From Candidatus Micropelagos thuwalensis (GTDB taxonomy: Bacteria; Pseudomonadota; Alphaproteobacteria; RS24): a stretch of 64,000 bases of DNA. Both the position numbers and the translations under genes were made by a program. Positions 30,080 through 39,441 of this stretch are shown in pieces (position 1 is the first letter of the stretch; the number at the start of each line of letters is the position of its first letter). The stretch is taken from the NCBI RefSeq assembly GCF_000469155.1, contig NZ_AWXE01000004.1, positions 620,001 through 684,000 of the forward strand, given 5' to 3'. The notes under the pieces were generated by a model that saw only the letters and a list, made by a program, of their open reading frames with translations, made no database searches and was not told the DNA's origin.

Positions 30080-30595
30080 ATGATTATGAAAGTTCACGAT
30101 ACCAACCTATCCCCGCCTGAAGACATAGATGGTGGAGAGCCTATAATCTGCCCGGCACAAGCTGACCCGGCTTTCCTTGCGGATCTGCATAAGGGTGGTT
30201 TTACGAGCGCATATGAACAACACTGGAATAATAAGGCCATGTCTGAAATGCTTGCTATGCCAGGTGTTTTTGTTCACCAGTTTTCCGCCGGGTTCATTAT
30301 GACCCAAATAAGTTTCGAGACCGCTGAGATTCTTACCTTTACTGTGTTGCCCGGCCTGCGGAGGAAAGGTTATGGTGTTGCTTTATTAAAAGCTGCAATG
30401 CTTCATGCTTTTAATAAGGGGGCGACACGCATGCTTCTGGAAGTGGCTCCGGATCGTGAGGCCGCTTTGGGGCTTTATAGTCGCGCAGGATTTAAACGCA
30501 TAGGGGTTCGTAAAAATTATTATGCGGGCCCTGAAGGTAAAAGAGATGCTTTTTTAATGGAAATCGGACTTGGAACAGAGTTTAATTTTAGGTAA
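30080..30595 (+). CDS. rimI: Ribosomal protein S18-alanine N-acetyltransferase-like GNAT protein
   Basis: GNAT N-acetyltransferase, assigned to RimI mainly by its place after tsaB. The 171-residue protein has LTFTVLPGLRRKGYGVALLKAAM (acetyl-CoA loop RRKGYG) and EAALGLYSRAGFKRIGVRKNYY, the RimI-type C-terminal motif. An N-terminal extension of about 30 residues is longer than in E. coli RimI. Starts at 30080 or 30086 are both possible. The fur-like gene follows after eight bases. Confidence 0.88.
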   Translation: MIMKVHDTNLSPPEDIDGGEPIICPAQADPAFLADLHKGGFTSAYEQHWNNKAMSEMLAMPGVFVHQFSAGFIMTQISFETAEILTFTVLPGLRRKGYGVALLKAAMLHAFNKGATRMLLEVAPDREAALGLYSRAGFKRIGVRKNYYAGPEGKRDAFLMEIGLGTEFNFR

Positions 30596-30603
30596 GAGTG
30601 ATT

Positions 30604-31059
30604 ATGGCTGATAACAGTAAAATTGAAGTTCTTTGTGAGCGCGCCGGTATGCGCATGACGGGTCAGCGTCGTGTTATTGCTCGGATCCTGTCCGAGTCGG
30701 ATGACCATCCTGATGTTGAAGTGCTTCACCGCCGCGCCGTTCTCGAAGATTCGGGGATCTCAATCGCCACGGTTTATCGCACTGTCAAACTCTTTGAAGA
30801 AGCCGGCATTTTGACTCGCCATGATTTTGGAGATGGTCGCTCAAGATATGAGACGATCTCTGAGAATCACCATGATCACCTTATTGATTTGCAATCCGGA
30901 AAAGTTATCGAATTTTCAAATGATGCCATTGAAGAACTCCAGCGGCAAGTAGCAGAGAAGCTAGGATATAAGCTTATTGATCATAGGTTGGAGCTTTACG
31001 GTGTTCCGCTTGAACATGGAAAACCCGCAGGTGCTTCTGACGATAATCAAGATAGTTAA
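30604..31059 (+). CDS. fur: Fur-family metal-dependent regulator (Fur/Mur type)
   Basis: Winged-helix metalloregulator. The 151-residue protein has the DNA-binding region RMTGQRRVIARIL...SIATVYRTVKLFEEAGIL and the metal-site motif ENHHDHLIDLQSG. The CxxC structural zinc motif seen in many Fur proteins is absent. In Rhizobiales the gene at this position is Mur, a manganese sensor, while in others it is Fur, so the metal is uncertain. ATG 30604 follows AAGAG; GTG 30598 is possible. It lies in the conserved tsaB-rimI-fur-plsC-miaB order. Confidence 0.9.
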   Translation: MADNSKIEVLCERAGMRMTGQRRVIARILSESDDHPDVEVLHRRAVLEDSGISIATVYRTVKLFEEAGILTRHDFGDGRSRYETISENHHDHLIDLQSGKVIEFSNDAIEELQRQVAEKLGYKLIDHRLELYGVPLEHGKPAGASDDNQDS

Positions 31060-31061
31060 TT

Positions 31062-31907
31062 ATGCTTCCTGATATTGTTCGTATTGCTCTTCGCCTGATA
31101 TTAGTTTTAGCATTAATAGCTCTTCTTACTCCCTTTCAATTTCTTATAATTACTCTGCGTTTGCCCGGCAGTCATTTCTTGCCGCAACTTTTTCATAAAG
31201 GCGTCCTCAAAATTATTGGTGCTAGAGTACGGCTGTCGGGGCCTTTGCCTGCGCCGGGGACGCTGATTGTCAGTAATCATGTGTCATGGCTGGATATATG
31301 CATTATCGGTTCCGTTTTGCCTGTTAATTTTGTTGCCAAAGCGGATATATCTGGCTGGCCTATTTTCGGATCTATGGCGAAATTGCAAAAGACACTTTTT
31401 ATAAATAGGGATCGACGCAGTGATACGGCTAATCAGAGAAATGCTATGCAGGACAGACTGCTTAATGGCAGCCGTTTGGTGCTCTTCCCTGAAGGGACAA
31501 CAGGGGATGGTACAATTGTATTTCCCTTTAAGTCTGCTCTTTTTGCGGCGGCTGAGTTACCAGAAGACGACAAGCCGATACCTATTCAACCTTTATCCGT
31601 CGCTTTCGCAGAATTAAGCGGTATTCCGATGAGTCGCCGCATTCGGATAAAATATGCCTGGATTGGTGATGTGGGTTTATTAGCCAATATGCTTCATGTC
31701 TTGAGAAGCTATTCTTTCACGATTAATTTAACTTTCCACGAGCCCACCAATCTTGTTGCCGCAGGGGGGCGCAAGAAGCTTGCTCTCTCCGCCCATCGTC
31801 AAGTACAAAATGGTGTTGCTAACACCACTGTGGGCTCTGTTTCTGTTGTGGCGTCAGATGCTGATGTGACACCCGAGTTCGAAGTCTCCCCCAAGCCTCT
31901 TGCCTAG
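31062..31907 (+). CDS. plsC: 1-acyl-sn-glycerol-3-phosphate acyltransferase
   Basis: Makes phosphatidic acid from lysophosphatidic acid at the inner membrane. The 281-residue protein has an N-terminal membrane helix (about residues 8-30), the catalytic HX4D in SNHVSWLDI, and the glycerol-phosphate motif FPEGTTGDG. The C-terminal 30 residues are Val/Ser/Pro-rich and probably disordered. It starts two bases after the fur-like gene stop. Confidence 0.94.
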   Translation: MLPDIVRIALRLILVLALIALLTPFQFLIITLRLPGSHFLPQLFHKGVLKIIGARVRLSGPLPAPGTLIVSNHVSWLDICIIGSVLPVNFVAKADISGWPIFGSMAKLQKTLFINRDRRSDTANQRNAMQDRLLNGSRLVLFPEGTTGDGTIVFPFKSALFAAAELPEDDKPIPIQPLSVAFAELSGIPMSRRIRIKYAWIGDVGLLANMLHVLRSYSFTINLTFHEPTNLVAAGGRKKLALSAHRQVQNGVANTTVGSVSVVASDADVTPEFEVSPKPLA

Positions 31908-31934
31908 AACGTCTAAACTGTCTAAACGAAAATC

Positions 31935-33305
31935 ATGGAAAAGCATAAATCCGTCTTCATAAAGACTTATGGATGCCAAATGAATGTTTATGATAGCGAA
32001 CGCATGGGCGAGGCGCTGAATACGGCTGGCTATCATCCGGTGGATACGCCAGACAAGGCCGATATGGTTATTCTCAATACCTGCCATATCCGTGAGAAAG
32101 CGGCTGAGAAAGTTTATTCCGAGCTTGGTCGGCTCAAAAAGCTAAAAGACATAAATGAAAATATGATTATCGGTGTCGCCGGATGTGTTGCCCAAGCGGA
32201 GGGTGAAGAAATGCTCTCTCGTGCGCCGACGGTGGATTTGGTGTTCGGCCCTCAGACTTTCCAGGCATTGCCCGAAATGCTTGAGGAGCTGGCGGATAAC
32301 AGGGCCGACGCGCTGGAAGAAAACGGACATATCAAGAAAGCAAAGGGCGTCGTCAGAACAAGCTTTCCGGCGGAAGAAAAATTCACCACGTTGTTCGAAA
32401 CACCACGACAGCCCTTGGTCCGCAGTCCTGCTGCCTTTGTCACTGTTCAGGAGGGGTGTGATAAATTCTGCACCTTTTGCGTTGTGCCTTATACAAGGGG
32501 TGCTGAAGTCTCCCGCGCTGCGGCAGAAATTGAAGCCGAAGTCGTGTCCCTTGCGCAAAAAGGCGTCAGTGAAATCACTCTTTTGGGGCAAAACGTCAAT
32601 GCATGGCTTGACGCTGAAGAAAATGATATGGGATTGGGGCAGCTATTAAGGCGGTTAGCGCAAGTGGATGGCATAGAGCGCCTTCGTTATACCACTTCGC
32701 ATCCGCGTGATATGGATGATGCGCTAATCGAAGCGCATGCTGATTTGCCTGAGCTGATGCCTTATTTGCATCTGCCCGTGCAGGCCGGATCGGATAAAAC
32801 CCTCAAAGCCATGAATCGCAAGCATACGGCGGAGGATTATATCGAGCTGGTTGACCGCATCCGTGCTGCACGTCCTGATATTGCATTGTCCTCTGATTTC
32901 ATTGTTGGCTTTCCGGGTGAGACCGAAGAGGATTTTACCGCGACGCTGGATCTTGTGAAGCGGGTGACTTACGCGCAAGCATATTCGTTCAAATATAGCC
33001 CGCGCCCCGGAACGCCAGCTTCTGAGGAAGAGCAGATTGCTGAAGATGTAAAATCAGAGCGTCTAGCGCGCCTACAGGATGTTCTCAATGCTCAACAAGT
33101 CACCTTTAATGCTTCGCAGACGAATGAGACGCTAGAGGTTTTGTTCGAAAAACAGGGTAAAAAAGTTGGGCAGATGGTTGGGCGCAGCCCTTATTTGCAA
33201 ACCGTTCATGTGGATGCAGATGAGACGGTAATCGGGAGAATTTTGCCTGTCAAAATTGAAAAAGCTCACGCTAACAGCCTGTCTGGTAGAATTTCTTCTA
33301 TTTAA
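31935..33305 (+). CDS. miaB: tRNA-2-methylthio-N6-dimethylallyladenosine synthase
   Basis: Radical SAM methylthiotransferase acting on i6A37 of tRNA. The 456-residue protein has the three N-terminal cluster cysteines ([25 protein letters not shown]), the radical SAM motif [15 protein letters not shown], and a C-terminal TRAM domain ending [16 protein letters not shown]. It sits between plsC and phoH as in other alphaproteobacteria. The 146 bases after it hold no gene and the likely phoH leader. Confidence 0.97.
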   Translation: MEKHKSVFIKTYGCQMNVYDSERMGEALNTAGYHPVDTPDKADMVILNTCHIREKAAEKVYSELGRLKKLKDINENMIIGVAGCVAQAEGEEMLSRAPTVDLVFGPQTFQALPEMLEELADNRADALEENGHIKKAKGVVRTSFPAEEKFTTLFETPRQPLVRSPAAFVTVQEGCDKFCTFCVVPYTRGAEVSRAAAEIEAEVVSLAQKGVSEITLLGQNVNAWLDAEENDMGLGQLLRRLAQVDGIERLRYTTSHPRDMDDALIEAHADLPELMPYLHLPVQAGSDKTLKAMNRKHTAEDYIELVDRIRAARPDIALSSDFIVGFPGETEEDFTATLDLVKRVTYAQAYSFKYSPRPGTPASEEEQIAEDVKSERLARLQDVLNAQQVTFNASQTNETLEVLFEKQGKKVGQMVGRSPYLQTVHVDADETVIGRILPVKIEKAHANSLSGRISSI

Positions 33306-33451
33306 TTCTTATTTGGATTTGCTCCTTTAGATGTTACACCTATATGAAGCTTGTGTGAATTCAGGGATTGTCCCTTGCGCGGCAGACGCAATCACGCCAT
33401 ATTTTTATTAATGATATTTCAACTTAACAGCTATATTCGAGGAGCCCGCGA

Positions 33452-34537
33452 TTGAGCAATTTGAAAGCCGGAGCTACCGCGGATCGCTCCAGATATAACA
33501 GTCAGCTAATTCTTGATTTTGATGACAATCTTTTGCTGAGTGAACTTTTTGGAGCACACGATACCAATCTGGTTCGAATTGAAGAAACGCTCGGCATATC
33601 CATTGTTAGCCGGGGTAACAAGGTTTTCCTCTCCGGCAATCAAACAGCATGCCAGCGTGCTGGCGAGGTTCTAGAGCAGCTTTACAGCCGTCTTAAAGCT
33701 GGTGATCGTATCAGTAAAGGTGATGTTGATGGTGCGCTACGCATGACAGTGGCGCCCTTAAAGGTTAAGAAAAACAAGTCATACGTCAAAAACGGCAAAG
33801 GATCGGGTGGGCAAGATTTGAACAGCGGTGTCAGAACTCAAAAACGGGCGGTTGCGCCAAGGTCGCCCACACAGGCAAGTTACATTGAAGCCTTAATGCG
33901 CGACGAGTTGATTGTCGGTAGTGGCCCCGCAGGAACCGGCAAAACCTATCTCGCGGTAGCCGTTGCGGCGTCTATGCTTGTTGAAGGTAAGGTGGATAGA
34001 ATCATCCTCTCACGGCCAGCCGTAGAGGCGGGGGAAAATTTGGGTTTTCTGCCCGGTGACATGCGGGACAAGGTCGACCCTTATTTGCGCCCGCTATATG
34101 ATGCGCTTTACGACATGCTCCCCGGGCCGCAGGTTATGCGGAGCATGGAGTCCGGGGAAATTGAAATTGCCCCACTCGCTTTTATGCGCGGCAGGACATT
34201 GGCAAATTCTTTTGTCATTTTGGATGAAGCCCAAAATGCGACACCGATGCAAATGAAAATGTTCCTGACCAGAATGGGCGAAAACAGCCGCATGGTGATT
34301 ACTGGTGATCCGAGTCAGGTGGATTTACCTTTTGGGGCAAAATCTGGCCTGCGTGATGCGATGGAAATTCTGCCCAAAGTTAAAGGGGTCAGTATTGTGA
34401 ACTTTACGGAGAAAGATGTTGTGCGGCACGATATGGTCACCCGCATCGTCAAAGCTTATAATAAACGCGACAGAAAACTCACAGATTTTAAAGACAATAA
34501 TGAAACGGAAGATAGTAAAGCCCCTGAGAGTGAATGA
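33452..34537 (+). CDS. phoH: PhoH-like ATPase (YbeZ), TTG start
   Basis: Putative RNA-linked ATPase that works with YbeY in ribosome and RNA quality control. The 361-residue protein has an N-terminal KH-like domain (DNLLLSELFGAHDTNLVRIEETLGI), Walker A GSGPAGTGKTYLAVAVA, and Walker B NSFVILDEAQNATPMQMKMFLTR. The TTG at 33452 has GAGGAG at 33439-33444 (seven-base spacing) and no ATG occurs until far into the protein, so TTG is the start. ybeY follows after 72 bases. Confidence 0.95.
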   Translation: MSNLKAGATADRSRYNSQLILDFDDNLLLSELFGAHDTNLVRIEETLGISIVSRGNKVFLSGNQTACQRAGEVLEQLYSRLKAGDRISKGDVDGALRMTVAPLKVKKNKSYVKNGKGSGGQDLNSGVRTQKRAVAPRSPTQASYIEALMRDELIVGSGPAGTGKTYLAVAVAASMLVEGKVDRIILSRPAVEAGENLGFLPGDMRDKVDPYLRPLYDALYDMLPGPQVMRSMESGEIEIAPLAFMRGRTLANSFVILDEAQNATPMQMKMFLTRMGENSRMVITGDPSQVDLPFGAKSGLRDAMEILPKVKGVSIVNFTEKDVVRHDMVTRIVKAYNKRDRKLTDFKDNNETEDSKAPESE

Positions 34538-34609
34538 AGAGTTTCGAGAGAAGCCGAAAGCGTTGCCGCTTCACATAACTGGACTGTTAATGGTATAAAT
34601 TGCATTGAA

Positions 34610-35182
34610 ATGCCTGATCAAACGTCTGCAAATGTAGCAAATAAAAATGAGCGCGCCCTTTTAGTTGAGATTGAAGCCGAGCAATCCGATTGGGAAACAG
34701 GTGTTTGGGCGGGTGTTGACGCTGATATTCGACATGCGGCAATCGCAGCATTTCATGCCGGTATTGAGGCGAATACGGCTATGACTTTTCCCGAAGCTGA
34801 TATTGAGATTAGCATTCGTTTGACGGATGATAAGGAAATGAAAACCCTTAATGCCAAATGGCGGAACATTGATCGCCCGACAAATGTTCTCTCCTTTCCG
34901 AATTGGGACGCTAGCTCAGAGGCTGTCTATGCTGACTCTGCCGTTTTGTTAGGTGATGTTGTGCTGGCGCGACAAACTGTTGAGGCTGAAGCGGATGACG
35001 CCAATTTGCCGCCCGTGCATCATGTTAAACATCTTGTTGTTCACGGGGTTCTTCATTTGCTGGGGTTTGACCATGAAACAGATCAGGAGGCTGACATAAT
35101 GGAGTCTCTGGAGGTCAAAGTGCTTTCCAATATCGGAGTGGCTTCCCCCTATAAGGAAAAGAATAAGGAAAATGTTATATGA
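34610..35182 (+). CDS. ybeY: Endoribonuclease YbeY
   Basis: Metal-dependent RNase for 16S rRNA 3' maturation and ribosome quality control. The 190-residue protein has the conserved NIDRPTNVLSFP and the zinc motif HLVVHGVLHLLGFDHETDQEADIM (three histidines, H-x3-H-x5-H). An N-terminal stretch of about 30 residues precedes the domain. The start has a weak ribosome binding site. It overlaps corC by four bases (ATGA). Confidence 0.95.
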   Translation: MPDQTSANVANKNERALLVEIEAEQSDWETGVWAGVDADIRHAAIAAFHAGIEANTAMTFPEADIEISIRLTDDKEMKTLNAKWRNIDRPTNVLSFPNWDASSEAVYADSAVLLGDVVLARQTVEAEADDANLPPVHHVKHLVVHGVLHLLGFDHETDQEADIMESLEVKVLSNIGVASPYKEKNKENVI

Positions 35183-36069
35183 GCAGTTCTGAATTTCAGG
35201 GCCAGAGTTTATGGGCTAAACTCAAATCCATTCTCATTCCGCCGGACACAAATTTGCGCGAAAGCCTCGAAGATGTGCTTGAGGAAGAGGCTGGTAATGA
35301 TGAAAGTCTGACCGGCGAAGAGCTTCATATGCTCAGAAATCTCCTTGGCTTCAAAGATGTGCGCGTTGAAGACGTCATGGTGCCGCGCGCGGAGATTACT
35401 GCCGTTGATCAAAAAACTTCATTGGAGGATTTGGGCGGCTTGTTTTCGGAGTCCGGTCATTCGCGCCTGCCGGTTTATAATCAGTCGCTGGATCATCCGA
35501 TAGGCATGGTGCACATTAAAGATCTCGTGGTTATGTTATCCGGGAAAGCCCCAAAAGTGCCGCTTAAGGCGCTTATTCGAGATATTTTATTTGCGCCACC
35601 TTCTATGCCGGCGCTGGATTTACTGCTCCGGATGCAGGCGTCGCGTTCCCATATGGCATTGGTTGTAGATGAATATGGCGGCACTGATGGACTTGTAACG
35701 ATTGAAGATTTAATCGAGGAAATTGTCGGTGAAATTGAGGATGAATATGACGACCAGGACGGCCCTAAAATTGTAACGCGTAGTGGCGATATTTTGGAGG
35801 CGCAGGCGCGCACTCCCATTGAGTTGCTTGAAGAAAAACTCGGCATTACTCTCATTGATGAAGATGAGGATATTGATACGCTGGGTGGGCTGGTGTTTAC
35901 GCTGGCTGGTCGTGTCCCGCAGCGCGGTGAGGTCATCATCCACAAAAACGGGATTGAATTTGAAGTCAGAGATGCTGATCCGCGTCGCATTAAAACCCTG
36001 CGTATTAGACAGAAAAAGGTTCAGGTAAAATCTGAAGATGATGCTCCACCTGCTCAGAAACTGGATTGA
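35179..36069 (+). CDS. corC: CBS-domain hemolysin-like transporter-associated protein (CorC/TlyC)
   Basis: Cytoplasmic CBS-pair protein linked to Mg/Co efflux or membrane homeostasis. The 296-residue protein has VEDVMVPRAEITAVD and GMVHIKDLVV (first CBS), MALVVDEYGGTDGLVTIEDLIEEIVGEIEDEYD (second CBS, the family signature) and a C-terminal CorC/HlyC transporter-associated domain. There is no N-terminal DUF21 membrane domain. It overlaps lnt by 32 bases. Confidence 0.94.
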   Translation: MSSSEFQGQSLWAKLKSILIPPDTNLRESLEDVLEEEAGNDESLTGEELHMLRNLLGFKDVRVEDVMVPRAEITAVDQKTSLEDLGGLFSESGHSRLPVYNQSLDHPIGMVHIKDLVVMLSGKAPKVPLKALIRDILFAPPSMPALDLLLRMQASRSHMALVVDEYGGTDGLVTIEDLIEEIVGEIEDEYDDQDGPKIVTRSGDILEAQARTPIELLEEKLGITLIDEDEDIDTLGGLVFTLAGRVPQRGEVIIHKNGIEFEVRDADPRRIKTLRIRQKKVQVKSEDDAPPAQKLD

Positions 36070-37669
36070 TAATCAGTCAGCCAGACTGGCCCTACTGTCT
36101 CCTGTAAGGGGTGGAATTTTTGATTTTTTCCTCGGTGCGCTTGTGCCTCTGGCAATGCCCCCGATTGGGGCGTGGCCGGTTTTATTTTTTATTTTTCCCG
36201 CCTTGTTATTGAGATTGCAGCGCATCCGGCGTTGGCAGAATGTTGCGCTTACCGCCTGGCTGTTCGGCTTTGGTCAATTCTTTATCGGCCTTTACTGGAT
36301 TGGGTTTGCCTTTTTGGTGGAGCCGGACCTTTTTTTATGGGCTCTGCCCTTTGCTGTAACACTTCTGCCTGCTGGTCTCGCGGTGTTTCCTATGTTGGCC
36401 GCTCTTGTTTGGTTTCGTCTTTTTAGTGATCAGCCCAGATTTGCCGTGCGCGCCCTTGGGCTTGTTTTATGCCTGGTACTGGTATCCTGGTTGCGTTCCA
36501 ACATATTGACTGGCCTGCCTTGGAATCTGTATGGCATGTCGGCATTAAGCTGGCTACCACTTGCGCAATCAGCCCGTTTATGGGGAGTTCATGGTTTGTC
36601 GCTCCTTATGTTAAGCGTGGCGATGCTCCCTCTCTTCATCCGGCACGAAAGAAAGTTGGCAGCCCTGTTATTTTTGGGTTTTTTGCTAGCTGTTTGGGAT
36701 GGTTATACGAGGCTCAACTCTTATGAGCCGGCAACAACGGATTCCGTGATGGTCAGAATTGTGCAGCCATCCATTCCGCAAAAAGAAAAATGGATACCTG
36801 AAAATCGGTTGGGGATTATTCGAACACATCTGGAGTTGACCGGACAGCCTGCTGACGTGCCGATAGATGTGGTGGTTTGGCCAGAAACGGCCTTGCCCGC
36901 ATTGCTGTATAGGGATGTATGGTTGCGAGAGCAAATCACCGATATTTTGCCAGATGGTGCGTATTTGATTACTGGTGGATTGCGGCGTGAGCCTCTTGCT
37001 AAGGCATCAGATACAAAATCAGGTGGGGCTGGTGATGCTCCATCTGATGCCGGTGTATCGGAAAATAAAAAGCCATGGCGAAGCTTTAACAGCGTTTTTG
37101 TGATTTCTCCTGAGGGTAATATTGAAGATTTTTACGATAAGCATCACCTTGTGCCTTTTGGAGAGTACCTCCCGCAACAAAAGTTTTTAGAATTTCTCGG
37201 ACTTCAGCAGCTTACCCGATTGCGTGGTGGGTTTACTGCAGGTGATGGGCCTAGGTCGCTTGCACTTGGCAGGCTGGGCAAGTCTTTTTCGCCCCTCATA
37301 TGTTATGAGGTGATTTTTCCTGGCCGCGTTGTTGCAGAGGCGCGTCCAGATGTATTAATCACGGTGACTAATGATGGGTGGTTTGGAAAATCTGCGGGCC
37401 CTTGGCAACACCTTGAAATGGCGCGCATGCGCACAATCGAAGAGGGGCTGCCCATTATAAGGTCAGCAAATACAGGCATTTCTGCTGTCTTTGATGCGCT
37501 GGGCCGCCAGCAAGCCTTGATGCCATTGATGCAAAGGGGGGTTTTAGACGTGCCTCTGCCCCCAGCTGTCCATGAGACAATCTATGCCCGCTACGGGGAT
37601 TTGATTTTTTCCCTAATGCTCTTTGCTGTCGTGGGGTTTACTTTCAAATTGCGGCGACCCGAAATTTAA
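36038..37669 (+). CDS. lnt: Apolipoprotein N-acyltransferase
   Basis: Adds the third acyl chain to bacterial lipoproteins. The 543-residue protein has about six N-terminal membrane helices (residues 25-225), then a periplasmic nitrilase domain with the catalytic Glu in VWPETALPALL, Lys in DFYDKHHLVPFGEYLP and Cys in LICYEVIFPG, and a last helix. A Gly/Ala/Asp/Ser-rich loop of about 20 residues lies before KPWRSFNSVFVI. The start overlaps corC; ATGs at 36038 and 36041 are equivalent. Confidence 0.95.
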   Translation: MMLHLLRNWIDNQSARLALLSPVRGGIFDFFLGALVPLAMPPIGAWPVLFFIFPALLLRLQRIRRWQNVALTAWLFGFGQFFIGLYWIGFAFLVEPDLFLWALPFAVTLLPAGLAVFPMLAALVWFRLFSDQPRFAVRALGLVLCLVLVSWLRSNILTGLPWNLYGMSALSWLPLAQSARLWGVHGLSLLMLSVAMLPLFIRHERKLAALLFLGFLLAVWDGYTRLNSYEPATTDSVMVRIVQPSIPQKEKWIPENRLGIIRTHLELTGQPADVPIDVVVWPETALPALLYRDVWLREQITDILPDGAYLITGGLRREPLAKASDTKSGGAGDAPSDAGVSENKKPWRSFNSVFVISPEGNIEDFYDKHHLVPFGEYLPQQKFLEFLGLQQLTRLRGGFTAGDGPRSLALGRLGKSFSPLICYEVIFPGRVVAEARPDVLITVTNDGWFGKSAGPWQHLEMARMRTIEEGLPIIRSANTGISAVFDALGRQQALMPLMQRGVLDVPLPPAVHETIYARYGDLIFSLMLFAVVGFTFKLRRPEI

Positions 37670-37679
37670 AAAAGTAAAA

Positions 37680-37708
37680 ATCAGTAGAATTTAATATTAA
37701 ATACTGAT
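37680..37708. promoter_or_regulatory. AT-rich inverted repeat upstream of the Xre regulator
   Basis: A perfect 14-base palindrome ATTTAATATTAAAT (37689-37702) is flanked by ATCAGT (37680-37685) and its exact complement ACTGAT (37703-37708); three unpaired bases AGA break the left side. It ends 36 bases before the GTG of the Xre-family gene, a good place for an autoregulatory operator. Function is inferred. Confidence 0.4.
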
Positions 37709-37744
37709 ATCTAATATGAAATCATTGCAAGCGTAGTTTTTCTG

Positions 37745-38170
37745 GTGGCGTTAAAAGATCCATCTAATATCGATAAACATATTTGTTATAAGCTCAAGCT
37801 GAGACGTGTTGATTCTGGCATGAGCCAAGAGGCACTCGGTGAAAAGGTTGGCTTGTCTTTCCAACAAATCCAAAAATATGAAAAAGGTGCGAACCGGATT
37901 TCAGCATCTCGCTTGTTTGAACTCACACGTATTCTCGAAGTTGATATCTCTTATTTCTTTGAAGGGTATGAAACATCCGGCTCTTATCTCAGAATGGAGG
38001 ACAGTGCCCCCATTCCAAAATTTCTTGATTTTGTCAGCAAAAATGAAGGTATGAGTTTAAACCGCGCTTTTACGCGCATTAAATTCGCCGGACCCGCCGC
38101 GCACACATTGATATGGCAAAATCTCTCGCGGGGTAACAACACCCACCGCCTGTCCTGTCTGCAAAAATAG
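37745..38170 (+). CDS. Xre-family helix-turn-helix regulator (PhrR-like)
   Basis: A 141-residue DNA-binding protein with an N-terminal HTH_3 domain: [38 protein letters not shown], then [20 protein letters not shown]. The C-terminal 60 residues are unassigned. A Cro/CI-type regulator occurs between lnt and metK in many alphaproteobacteria (phrR in Sinorhizobium), so this is a conserved core gene, not phage-derived. The start is GTG with no clear Shine-Dalgarno. A palindrome upstream may be its own operator. Confidence 0.88.
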   Translation: MALKDPSNIDKHICYKLKLRRVDSGMSQEALGEKVGLSFQQIQKYEKGANRISASRLFELTRILEVDISYFFEGYETSGSYLRMEDSAPIPKFLDFVSKNEGMSLNRAFTRIKFAGPAAHTLIWQNLSRGNNTHRLSCLQK

Positions 38171-38253
38171 AAATAAAACACATAAGGAAAGCTTTATATG
38201 GCTTGTCTAATGCGCGACGCCCTGCTAAAGATTTGCCAACGAGTGGAGGTTTT

Positions 38254-39423
38254 ATGGCCCGTCAAGATTATATTTTTACAAGTGAGTCAGTTTCCGAAGG
38301 TCACCCGGACAAAGTGTGTGACCTGATTTCGGATAGCGTTCTGGATGCTTTTGTCACTAAAGAACCTGAAGCGCGTGTTGCTGTTGAAACATTAACAACA
38401 ACCAACAAAATTGTTTTGGCTGGTGAAGTACGCCCAGAAGGTCTTATTAGTGCTGAAGAAATGGTCAATATCGCCCGTGAGCGTGTGCGTGACATCGGCT
38501 ATGAACAAGACGGTTTTCATTGGCAGAACGCTGATGTGGATGTTTATGTTCACGCCCAGTCAAAGCATATTTCGCAAGGCGTAGACAGTGATGGCGGCAA
38601 TAAGGATGAAGGTGCGGGCGACCAGGGTATTATGTTTGGCTATGCTTGTCGGGAAACGGATACTTTAATGCCGGCGCCCATCGCGTTCTCTCATCAAATT
38701 CTATCAGATATGGCACAGGCCAGAAAGTCCGGTGCCGTTCAAGGTTTGGGCCCGGACTCCAAAAGCCAAGTTTCCCTTAAATATGAAAACGGAAAACCAG
38801 TCGCAGCAACATCAGTTGTTGTGTCGACACAACATGATGAAGGCCTGTCACAGAGTGATGTCCGTGAACTTGTACGCCCATTTGTCGAAGCTGTTTTGCC
38901 ATCCGGCTGGATGTGCCCTGAAGATGAATTTTACGTCAACCCAACTGGCACGTTTGTCATTGGCGGGCCTGACGGGGATGCCGGTCTTACTGGTCGTAAG
39001 ATAATCGTAGATACCTATGGTGGTGCTGCCCCGCATGGCGGTGGTGCGTTCTCCGGCAAAGACCCGACAAAGGTTGACCGTTCGGCGGCTTATGCTGCGC
39101 GCTATCTTGCCAAAAATGTTGTCGCAGCAGACCTTGCTGATAAATGCACAATTCAGCTTTCTTACGCGATTGGTGTTTCAAAGCCAATTTCTGTTTATGT
39201 TGATCTGCATGAAACCGGAAAAGTGGACGCGACGAAGCTGGAAGGTGTGCTTGGCGAAGTTATGGATCTCAGCCCGAGAGGGATTAGAACGCATCTTGGC
39301 CTGAACAAACCAATATTTGCGCGCACTGCGGCCTATGGACATTTTGGTCGCCAACCTGAAGATGATGGCGGTTTTTCTTGGGAAAAAACGGATCTCGTTG
39401 AGGCGATTAAGTCAGCACTTTAA
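38254..39423 (+). CDS. metK: S-adenosylmethionine synthase
   Basis: Makes SAM from methionine and ATP. The 389-residue protein has [20 protein letters not shown], the [12 protein letters not shown] signature and [25 protein letters not shown] at 38254 follows GGAGG at 38246-38250; a TTG at 38203 opens the frame earlier but would add 17 atypical residues. The 83-base leader before it shows no riboswitch I can recognise. Confidence 0.98.
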   Translation: MARQDYIFTSESVSEGHPDKVCDLISDSVLDAFVTKEPEARVAVETLTTTNKIVLAGEVRPEGLISAEEMVNIARERVRDIGYEQDGFHWQNADVDVYVHAQSKHISQGVDSDGGNKDEGAGDQGIMFGYACRETDTLMPAPIAFSHQILSDMAQARKSGAVQGLGPDSKSQVSLKYENGKPVAATSVVVSTQHDEGLSQSDVRELVRPFVEAVLPSGWMCPEDEFYVNPTGTFVIGGPDGDAGLTGRKIIVDTYGGAAPHGGGAFSGKDPTKVDRSAAYAARYLAKNVVAADLADKCTIQLSYAIGVSKPISVYVDLHETGKVDATKLEGVLGEVMDLSPRGIRTHLGLNKPIFARTAAYGHFGRQPEDDGGFSWEKTDLVEAIKSAL

Positions 39424-39441
39424 ATCCGGCACATACACCGC

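Noticed and set aside
33306-33451. Promoter-like TTGCTC-16-TATATG and small hairpin AGGGA-TTG-TCCCT before phoH
   Set aside because: Weak match and short stem without T-run; not enough to annotate.
37180-37200. TTTAGAA half of an Irr-box
   Set aside because: Lies inside the lnt coding sequence with no matching second arm.
38171-38253. Possible SAM riboswitch (SAM-II or SAM/SAH type) in the metK leader
   Set aside because: GCTAAAGATTTG resembles SAM-II core words but in the wrong order, and I could not build the required stem plus pseudoknot. An Rfam covariance search would decide.
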